A stretch of DNA of 37,144 nucleotides, taken from assembly GCA_005799495.1 (NCBI GenBank), contig SYGP01000033.1, positions 1 to 37,144 on the forward strand, given 5' to 3'. Below the pieces are notes generated by a model. It saw nothing but the letters and a program-made list of their open reading frames with translations. It made no database searches and was not told where the DNA came from. Source of the DNA: Planctomycetia bacterium (lineage in GTDB: Bacteria; Planctomycetota; Phycisphaerae; Phycisphaerales; SM1A02). Positions 31,434 through 37,144 of the stretch are shown here, piece by piece. A program made the position numbers and the translations under genes. Positions within the stretch are counted from its first letter, which is position 1; each line of letters opens with the position of its first letter.

Positions 31434-32009
31434 TCAGGCAGCGCCGCCATCACGCTGCCACGGCACATCCGGCACGCCCCGCACTGCGTTGGCGCGCCGC
31501 GCCATCGCGAACAGCAGATCACCGATGCGATTGAGGTAGCGAATCGGCTCACCGCCGATCGGCTCATCGCCATGCAGCGACACCAGCAGCCGCTCGGCCC
31601 GCCTGCACACCGTTCGCGCAACATGCAGACGCGACGCAAGTTCACTGCCGCCGGGCAGGATGAATGTCCGGATCGCCGTGTTCGCACCATCCACCTCATC
31701 GATGAAACGCTCCGATTCCTCGATGTGGCGATCACCGATTCGCTGCACACGCGCCTCGGTCGGCGCGCCCGCGGGTGTGGCAAGGTCCGCGCCGAGATCG
31801 AACAGCCGCGACTGCAACTGCGCGAGAATCTCATGCATGCGTCCCTCCTCGGGATTGTCCGGCAGGCACGCCGCGGCAGCCAGCCCGAGCCATGAGTTCA
31901 ATTCGTCGACCGTGCCGTACGCTTCGATGCGCGGATGATGCTTCATCACGCGTCCACCGCCGTAGAGGCCCGTGGTTCCATCATCACCCGTCCGCGTATA
32001 CAGATTCAT
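31434..32009 (-). CDS. Cob(I)alamin adenosyltransferase, PduO type
   Basis: A 191-residue enzyme that transfers adenosyl from ATP to cob(I)alamin to form coenzyme B12. It has TRTGDDGTTGLYGG at the N-terminus, which binds ATP, then IEAYGTVDELNSWLG, the helix ILPGGSELASRLHVARTVCRRAER in blocks with the Arg-rich ATP site, and IRYLNRIGDLLFAMAR. All are typical of the PduO/MMAB family and differ from CobA and EutT. The ATG overlaps the stop of the glycosylasparaginase (ATGA, 32006-32009), so it is translationally coupled to it. No cobalamin biosynthesis gene or B12 riboswitch is near, so it may serve salvage for a B12 enzyme elsewhere. Confidence 0.95.
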   Translation of the reverse strand: MNLYTRTGDDGTTGLYGGGRVMKHHPRIEAYGTVDELNSWLGLAAAACLPDNPEEGRMHEILAQLQSRLFDLGADLATPAGAPTEARVQRIGDRHIEESERFIDEVDGANTAIRTFILPGGSELASRLHVARTVCRRAERLLVSLHGDEPIGGEPIRYLNRIGDLLFAMARRANAVRGVPDVPWQRDGGAA

Positions 32010-33055
32010 GATCCACCTCCCGCATCCGCGGGATGCGGTCCATCGACCACATCCTCAGGATGCATGACGAACTGCGGCTGCAGCAACTCCGTACCGCTTC
32101 CCTGCGCGCAGCTCACGATGAACCCGCTGCGCAGTGCGCCCGCAGACCACTCTCCAGTTCGACTGAGCGCTATCAGCGCTACCTGCTGATGCGTCTGCGG
32201 GCGAAATCGCCGCTCAATGCGCGTGAGTACCTCGTGCACTGCCTCGCCCGGCGTCGCACCGCGGCGCATGCACTCCACCGCCAGAAAAGTTCCGTTCACG
32301 CCCATCACCATCTCGCCGGTTCCAGTGGCCACTGCACCACCTGCCTCTGGATCGACATACAACCCATGACCAATGATGGGCGAATCGCCGACCCGACCAG
32401 CCAACTTGAACGGCAATCCGCTCGTCGAGCACGCACCGGCAAGCGAACCAGCTCGGTCGATGGCAAGCACACCGATCGTGTCGTGAGGCGTCTCTCGCTC
32501 TGTCGCATGTCGGAAGCCCGCGGGCGCGTGTGCCGCGCTCGCCGGGGTCGCGAACAACTGTCCAGTCGTCGGCCCCGCATCCATGGGTCGCCCGATCGGC
32601 TCGCCGACGCGCCAGCGCTGCCACGCCTGCGCCGCAGCGGGAGACAGAAGATCGGTGGATGGCATGTCCATTGCGTCGGCGAAAGCATCGGCGCCTTCAC
32701 CCGCGAGCATCACATGCGAGGTGCGTTCCATCACCCTCCGCGCGAGATCGGTCACGAAGAGATGACGACTCACCGCGCAGACAGATCCGCACCGCTCAGG
32801 CGCAACCATGACCGCCGCATCGAGCGTCACCCTGCCCGTGGCATCCGGAAGTCCGCCAAATCCCACCGAATCAACCGAGGGGTCCGCCTCTGCCTCGCGC
32901 GCAACACCGCAGACGACCTCAAGCGCACTGCTGCCCGAAAGCAAGTCAGGGAAGGCCTTCCGGCAGCCCCGTGCCGAGAAGCTCCAAGTCGCAACAATGA
33001 GCGGCGGCGGGTGATCAGGCACGCGTGGTTCCTTCGCACTTTGCATTTGCAGCAT
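32006..33055 (-). CDS. Glycosylasparaginase / isoaspartyl peptidase family (Ntn hydrolase)
   Basis: A 349-residue N-terminal-nucleophile hydrolase. Self-cleavage should occur before Thr193 in TPHDTIGVLAID, making that Thr the nucleophile. GRVGDSPIIGHGLYVD (220-235) is the substrate pocket and GTGEM follows, as in N4-(beta-N-acetylglucosaminyl)-L-asparaginase. SALEVVCGV and SVGFGGLPD in the alpha subunit fit too. No signal peptide is visible, so it is predicted cytoplasmic. The open frame reaches 33118, but that part is lower in GC and contains a -10-like TATGCT (33089-33094), so I prefer ATG 33055; ATG 33046 is also possible. The enzyme cleaves asparagine-linked or isoaspartyl bonds. Its partner gene, PduO, has no obvious link. 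Confidence 0.88.
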   Translation of the reverse strand: MLQMQSAKEPRVPDHPPPLIVATWSFSARGCRKAFPDLLSGSSALEVVCGVAREAEADPSVDSVGFGGLPDATGRVTLDAAVMVAPERCGSVCAVSRHLFVTDLARRVMERTSHVMLAGEGADAFADAMDMPSTDLLSPAAAQAWQRWRVGEPIGRPMDAGPTTGQLFATPASAAHAPAGFRHATERETPHDTIGVLAIDRAGSLAGACSTSGLPFKLAGRVGDSPIIGHGLYVDPEAGGAVATGTGEMVMGVNGTFLAVECMRRGATPGEAVHEVLTRIERRFRPQTHQQVALIALSRTGEWSAGALRSGFIVSCAQGSGTELLQPQFVMHPEDVVDGPHPADAGGGS

Positions 33056-33088
33056 CGGATGGGACGCCTGCCATTTTTGCCACGAAGA

Positions 33089-33094
33089 AGCATA
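33089..33094 (-). promoter_or_regulatory. Candidate -10 box (TATGCT) of the glycosylasparaginase-PduO pair
   Basis: TATGCT on the minus strand lies 33 nt upstream of ATG 33055. The sequence is identical to the aroDE -10 candidate. It argues that translation starts downstream of 33089 rather than at 33118. Confidence 0.4.
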
Positions 33095-33169
33095 CCTTGA
33101 TCGCAGTGCCCGTATCATTCATCGTTCTCTCGTTTGTCTCCGCATTCTTCTTTGAAGGATCATGAACCC

Positions 33170-34339
33170 ATGAAGACCTCTGCAATCCGCCGCGCCTTCA
33201 CGATCATTGAACTGCTCGTGGTGGTTTCGATCATCTCGCTGCTGTTGGCCATCTTGGTGCCTGCCCTCGGTCGCGCTCGCGATGCGGCACTCATCACGCA
33301 GTCCATCGGCAACCTCAACACCATGAAGGCTGCCAATATGACCTACGCGGCGGATTGGTCAGATCGCCACTTCACTGCCATGCCCGATGATGCGGGATTG
33401 GTCGGCGGGGTCTGCGCGTCTTATGTGGCGCAGGTGGCATGCCCATCGCAGCAACTGCTCGGGTTCGACAACGACGGCGGCCTTTGGGGCTACTGGATTG
33501 CGGGTGCGCTTTGCCCCCAGGGTGTCGGGCAGTGCGGCAACTGGGCAGTCCTCCAACCATTCACCTTTGCGGCACCGGGCAGCGGTGGTACTGGCACAAC
33601 CGGAACCAACCCCTACACGAATTGCTTCGGTGCATACCAAATGCCGAACACGAAAGCCTTCAATCCTTATGTGAACAACCGCTTCTACGACAAGAGTTAC
33701 TACGCGCCGAAGGACACGGTTGGCACCTCCGCCTGCGAGTTCGGCTTCGAGAACGAGGGCGAGTACACGCCGAATCCCCAGAACAATCAATTCCTTACTT
33801 TCCCGACGTACATCTGGAGCCCCGTCAACATGATGGCCCCTGGCGTGTTCAGCAACAAGCAGGTGAACTCGGCTCAGTGGGGTCGCCCCAATCAAGCCGG
33901 ACCAGGTGGTTTCAAGGCTCCATCCTTTGGCCTTGCGAACAACCCTGAACTGAAGGTCCTGATGATGGAAAAGCTGTGGCTGCAGAACCGTGGCAAGGCA
34001 CCAGGCCTCAACGGCAACTTCGCAACTCCACGATCCTGGCTTTTCAATGAGGCGTACAACTCGGCGCCCGCAGTCCTTTTCATCGATGGGCACACCCAAG
34101 TGTGCGCGATGAACACGGCAGTGAACGATGACACCCGCACAGCGACCCAGAACGCCGCAGACAGTTCCATCGCTCAGCAGGCACGAGGTCTGTGGCACAA
34201 GGGCACGCCCTGCGGCCAAGGCGGGTGGTTCACCGCAGGCGCTGGCTTTGACCCGCTGATTGACATGCGTCCAACCAGCTTCGGCATGCTGACCGTCGAT
34301 GGCATCATCGGTCGCGATATCCTCAAGGCAGGCAACTAA
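33170..34339 (+). CDS. Type IV pseudopilin-like protein (prepilin-type N-terminal domain)
   Basis: A 389-residue protein beginning MKTSAIRRAFTIIELLVVV. Prepilin peptidase would cut between Ala9 and Phe10, with Glu14 at the usual +5 position and a single hydrophobic helix to about 32. Ala replaces the more common Gly before the cut, which is frequent in Planctomycetes. The rest is an extracellular domain rich in Gly, Asn, Pro and aromatic residues, and its SAPAVLFIDGHTQV segment resembles the H-X9-DG type domains of such pseudopilins. Cysteines in pairs could form disulfides. ATG 33170 has GAAGGA 10 nt upstream. No other pilus or secretion gene adjoins it, and a strong terminator follows at 34373-34405, so it is a single-gene unit. 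Confidence 0.88.
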   Translation: MKTSAIRRAFTIIELLVVVSIISLLLAILVPALGRARDAALITQSIGNLNTMKAANMTYAADWSDRHFTAMPDDAGLVGGVCASYVAQVACPSQQLLGFDNDGGLWGYWIAGALCPQGVGQCGNWAVLQPFTFAAPGSGGTGTTGTNPYTNCFGAYQMPNTKAFNPYVNNRFYDKSYYAPKDTVGTSACEFGFENEGEYTPNPQNNQFLTFPTYIWSPVNMMAPGVFSNKQVNSAQWGRPNQAGPGGFKAPSFGLANNPELKVLMMEKLWLQNRGKAPGLNGNFATPRSWLFNEAYNSAPAVLFIDGHTQVCAMNTAVNDDTRTATQNAADSSIAQQARGLWHKGTPCGQGGWFTAGAGFDPLIDMRPTSFGMLTVDGIIGRDILKAGN

Positions 34340-34372
34340 CAGTTTCATCTGCTGAATCTGCCAGAATCCAAG

Positions 34373-34405
34373 GCGCCGCGCAGCAATGCGCGGCGCTTTC
34401 ATTTT
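34373..34405 (+). terminator. Rho-independent terminator after the pseudopilin gene
   Basis: A perfect 9-bp stem GCGCCGCGC / GCGCGGCGC with a 6-nt loop (34382-34387) is followed by TTTCATTTT. It lies 33 bp after the pseudopilin stop and just before the POT transporter promoter region. Confidence 0.9.
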
Positions 34406-34411
34406 CGGGTT

Positions 34412-34417
34412 TAGACT
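34412..34417 (+). promoter_or_regulatory. Possible -10 box (TAGACT) of the POT transporter gene
   Basis: TAGACT lies 10 nt before the ATG at 34428. A transcript would have a leader of only about 3-4 nt. It sits directly after the terminator's T tract, and no ribosome binding site is seen. Confidence 0.3.
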
Positions 34418-34427
34418 CCCATCCCTG

Positions 34428-36575
34428 ATGAGCCTGAACAATCAACCGCTGATCCCTGCGCCCGACGCCCCCGAGCGAGAACGGCAACCGTCAGGCCTAT
34501 TCCTGCTGTTCTTTGTGGAAATGTGGGAGCGCTTCTCGTTCTACGGGATGCGTGCGCTGCTGACCTTCTACCTCATCAAGGGATTTCTGCAGGCACGCGA
34601 TGACGCCGCCTATGCGATTTATGGAGCGTATGGCGCGCTCGTCTATGCGACTCCATACCTCGGCGGCATCTTTGCCGATCGGTTCATCGGCGCACGATTG
34701 GCCGTGATTTGGGGCGGGCTCCTGATGGCTGCAGGGCATCTGCTGATGTCCATTGAAGCGGAGTGGGCACTCTTTGGCGCGCTTGCACTGCTCATTTGTG
34801 GGAACGGATTCTTCAAGCCCAACATCTCCACCATGGTCGGACGCCTGTACGGCGCACGAAGCTCGGCCCGAGACGCAGGCTTCACCATCTTCTACATGGG
34901 CATCAATCTCGGTGCTGCACTTGCGCCGCTTGTCTGTGGATACATCGGCGAAACATATGGCTGGCACTATGGGTTTGGGCTCGCCACGATCGGAATGCTC
35001 GTCGGACTTGGCACCTTCCTCGCGCCGCGAGGCGTTGCGCGAGCCCTCATTCTGCTCACCTCTCTGGCGATCGTGTTCACGATGTTCTGGGGGTCGCAGG
35101 GCGATACCGTGCAGACGCTCCTCAATCTCCCCATCGCCCTCGCACTGCTTGGCGCAGGCTTCGTCAGTTTCACAAGGCTCCGCAGCGGCAGCATCCCCGC
35201 GGACATTGGCTGCCCCCGAACGGCGGATGGCGCCCCAAGCACGCCACGGCACTTCGGTCGCATCATCATTGGAACGCTGCTCGCGGTGCCGCTCTTTGCC
35301 TGGCTTGTCGCATCGCAAGTCGACGGGTTCACCATCGCAGGCGCCACCATCAACGCTGGCTCCGCGGCCGAACCGTTCGTCATTCGCCCTGCCACTTGGC
35401 TGCTGAACATCGTGGGAGTCGTCGCATTCGGATCGATCATCGCCGTCGCGATCAAGTCGCCTCGAATCGAACGCGACCGACTGCTCGTGATCGTCGTGCT
35501 GTGCTTCTTCTCGATGCTGTTCTGGGCATTCTTCGAGCAGGGCGGATCGAGCGTCAACAACTTCACGGACCGCAACATCGACCGTGTCGCATCTGGAACG
35601 AACGTGGTGGAGGGAAGCACCTACTCCGATGTCGCCATCACGCAGGAGTTCCTGGGCGTGGAGGTCGCCGGTCGCACCTGGACGCTCCGCGACATTGAAG
35701 TTGCCCAGCGCACCGAAAAGCAGCCCCCGGAACGCGCTGGCTGGACGATCCTGGACTTCGTTGCGACCAAGCAGGATGTCGATGCGGGGATTCAAGTGGA
35801 CGGGCAACCCGTGGTCGAGGGGACCAAGTACACGGTGGCGATGTCGTGGCGCGAGTTCCTGCAGTCGCCCACGCTCCCGACGGCACGACAATCCCTGAAG
35901 GACAGCCTTCCGCAACTGCCCGATGCGGAACGCACCGCGGCGGGACGAGTCACATTCATCGCTGAGAGCGGTGATGTGCAGCAGGGATTGGTCGTCGGTG
36001 GGAACGAGATCAAGGCGAGCGTGTTCCAAGCCGTGAATCCGACCTTCATATTGCTGCTCGGCCCTGTTTTCAGTTGGCTTTGGCTGTGGATGGGGCGTCG
36101 CGATCCTTCTCCCGCCGTGAAGTTCGCGCTTGGCCTCTTCCAACTGGGGCTTGGTTTCGCGTGCTTCTGGATGGGAGCGCGCTTTGCCGATGCCAATGGC
36201 ATGGTGCAGATGGAGTGGCTGCTGCTTGGGCTGCTGCTGCAGACGACCGGCGAACTCTGCCTTTCGCCCGTAGGGCTTTCATTGGTCACGAAGATCTCGC
36301 CCATGCGGATGGTCTCCACGATCATGGGCGCATGGTTCCTGGCAACTTCCTTCAGTCACATGCTCGCGGCATGGATTGCCAAACTCACGGGCATCGAGAC
36401 AGGCGAGGGCGGCTCCGTTCCCCCGCCGACCGAAACACTGCATGTCTATGGTGATGTGTTTGGGCTTGTGGCGCTCTCCGCGTGCGGAGCGGCGGTGATA
36501 CTGCTTGTCATCTCGCCATGGCTTCGAACGCGCATGCACCTCGATGCCGACGCGTCGGCAGTTCAGGCAGGGTGA
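34428..36575 (+). CDS. POT/PTR-family proton-dependent peptide transporter with a large loop insertion
   Basis: A 715-residue transporter for di- or tripeptides. The family signature FFVEMWERFSFYGMRALL lies at 28-45 and contains the proton-coupling motif ExxERF (Glu31, Glu34, Arg35). GNGFFKPNIST and the FYMGINLGA block of helix 4-5 are also typical. After helix 7 (FFEQGGSSVNNFTDRNIDR, near 369-388) about 140 hydrophilic residues are inserted before EIKASVFQAVNPTFILL (from about 527), where most members have only a short loop. The insert contains two copies of a VVEGxxY...EFL motif. The start at 34428 lacks a ribosome binding site; ATG 34386 would begin inside the terminator. No neighbouring gene seems linked. 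Confidence 0.93.
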   Translation: MSLNNQPLIPAPDAPERERQPSGLFLLFFVEMWERFSFYGMRALLTFYLIKGFLQARDDAAYAIYGAYGALVYATPYLGGIFADRFIGARLAVIWGGLLMAAGHLLMSIEAEWALFGALALLICGNGFFKPNISTMVGRLYGARSSARDAGFTIFYMGINLGAALAPLVCGYIGETYGWHYGFGLATIGMLVGLGTFLAPRGVARALILLTSLAIVFTMFWGSQGDTVQTLLNLPIALALLGAGFVSFTRLRSGSIPADIGCPRTADGAPSTPRHFGRIIIGTLLAVPLFAWLVASQVDGFTIAGATINAGSAAEPFVIRPATWLLNIVGVVAFGSIIAVAIKSPRIERDRLLVIVVLCFFSMLFWAFFEQGGSSVNNFTDRNIDRVASGTNVVEGSTYSDVAITQEFLGVEVAGRTWTLRDIEVAQRTEKQPPERAGWTILDFVATKQDVDAGIQVDGQPVVEGTKYTVAMSWREFLQSPTLPTARQSLKDSLPQLPDAERTAAGRVTFIAESGDVQQGLVVGGNEIKASVFQAVNPTFILLLGPVFSWLWLWMGRRDPSPAVKFALGLFQLGLGFACFWMGARFADANGMVQMEWLLLGLLLQTTGELCLSPVGLSLVTKISPMRMVSTIMGAWFLATSFSHMLAAWIAKLTGIETGEGGSVPPPTETLHVYGDVFGLVALSACGAAVILLVISPWLRTRMHLDADASAVQAG

Positions 36576-36607
36576 TTCACTCAGGGCGGTCGCGGCGACA
36601 ACAGAAA

Positions 36608-36639
36608 AGGCCCCGTCCCACAACCGTGGGACAGGGCCT
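36608..36639 (-). terminator. Rho-independent terminator after groEL
   Basis: The stem AGGCCC-x-GTCCCAC pairs with GTGGGAC-x-GGGCCT, 13 bp with one mismatch and a 4-nt loop. On the minus strand it is followed by TTTTCTGTTG, about 80 nt after the groEL stop. On the plus strand no T tract follows, so it mainly serves groEL, though the stem could also stop the POT transcript weakly. Confidence 0.8.
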
Positions 36640-36718
36640 GATTCGCCCGCAACGAGAAGAGACGCCTTCGTGCGCGGGCGGTTGAGCTGGCTTTCAGCTC
36701 CCCTGCGAAAAGCAACGA

Positions 36719-37144
36719 TCAGTAATCCATGTCCTCGTCGCCGCCCGCGGGGGCCTTCGCCTTCTTCTCCTTGATATCGGTGATGGCGCAGTCGGTTGTC
36801 AGCAGCAATCCCGCGATGCTCGCGGCATTCTGCAGTGCGACTCGCTCCACCTTGGTCGGCACGATCACGCCGGCCTTCACGAGGTCCTGGTAGACGCCGG
36901 TCGAAGCGTTGAATCCGAAGTTGGCATCATCGGACTCCTCGACCTTCTGTGCCACGATCGATCCATCCAGACCACAGTTGGTTGCGATCTGCTTGATAGG
37001 CGCCGGCAACGCACGAAGCACGATGTCCACGCCCACGGTCTCGTCGCCCGTCAGGGTCTTCTTGACCTTCTCGAGCGCCTTCCGTGTGCGAAGCACCGCA
37101 ACGCCGCCGCCGGGGAGGATGCCCTCCTCGACGGCCGCGCGACA
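36719..37144 (-). CDS. groEL: Chaperonin GroEL, 3' part (5' end outside window)
   Basis: The last 141 residues of a 60-kDa chaperonin. The first in-window residues, [16 protein letters not shown], are the conserved equatorial-domain block. [18 protein letters not shown] in parts and [19 protein letters not shown] are the invariant C-terminal helices. The end is [12 protein letters not shown] instead of the long Gly-Gly-Met repeat of E. coli GroEL, so the flexible tail inside the folding chamber is short and acidic. The frame is open through the window edge. A good terminator lies downstream at 36608-36639. Whether groES precedes it cannot be seen. Confidence 0.97.
   Translation of the reverse strand, partial: CRAAVEEGILPGGGVAVLRTRKALEKVKKTLTGDETVGVDIVLRALPAPIKQIATNCGLDGSIVAQKVEESDDANFGFNASTGVYQDLVKAGVIVPTKVERVALQNAASIAGLLLTTDCAITDIKEKKAKAPAGGDEDMDY

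Noticed and set aside
1-37144. CRISPR arrays, tRNA or rRNA genes, transposases, phage genes, or a secondary-metabolite cluster
   Set aside because: None was recognised; the only amidotransferase and glycosyltransferase genes are isolated and not part of a cluster.

Overview
The window is a dense, roughly 60% GC bacterial chromosomal segment with 28 protein-coding genes, two of them cut by the window edges. I see no rRNA, tRNA, CRISPR array, insertion sequence or phage gene. The gene content fits a Planctomycetota-type bacterium, probably of the Phycisphaerae branch. The clues are a fused AroD-AroE enzyme, a pseudopilin with the RAFTIIELLVV start, a LolA-like lipoprotein beside a TPR/HExxH peptidase, a ThiC with a C-terminal tail, and an LpxH-like phosphoesterase joined to a lipid glycosyltransferase. 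This is an inference from family distribution; there is no marker rRNA.

Layout. 2-1681 is the 3' part of clpB. 1694-4162 (minus) carries an asparagine synthetase and a GAF protein, divergent from a Met-rich lipoprotein (4210-5286). 5306-8140 (minus) is an aromatic-pathway operon, aroDE then aroC. 8222-11011 holds an unknown protein and a FUSC transporter. This pair converges on a YtcA-like lipoprotein plus HlyD adaptor (11039-12486, minus), so the parts of one efflux pump sit on opposite strands. 12619-14769 is phenylalanine hydroxylase and an aminopeptidase P. 14785-15204 is a small membrane protein. 15325-17347 is an LpxH-like phosphoesterase overlapping a GT28-like glycosyltransferase, whose 3' end overlaps thiC by 50 bp. 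thiC is read on the minus strand from a clear TPP riboswitch. 19573-22830 is a tandem Lrp/AsnC regulator, a serine/threonine dehydratase and an MFS transporter. 22872-27617 (minus) is an operon of a RibBA-like protein, a LolA-like protein and a TPR peptidase. 27632-31421 is an M42-like peptidase, argS and upp. 31434-33055 (minus) is a glycosylasparaginase coupled to a PduO adenosyltransferase. 33170-34339 is a lone pseudopilin with a strong terminator, 34428-36575 a POT peptide transporter with an unusual loop insertion, and 36719-37144 (minus) the end of groEL.

No single novel multi-gene defence or mobile system is visible. The most interesting signal is in gene starts. Seven genes lack a Shine-Dalgarno and have a hexamer of the form TA[GT][CG][AC]T placed 6-7 nt before the ATG, which suggests widespread leaderless transcription. 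In two of them the hexamer includes the TAG stop codon of the preceding gene. Other points are a RibBA protein that has lost the GTP cyclohydrolase II zinc cysteines and a metal-binding His of its DHBP synthase half, and the repeat-containing insertion in the POT transporter.
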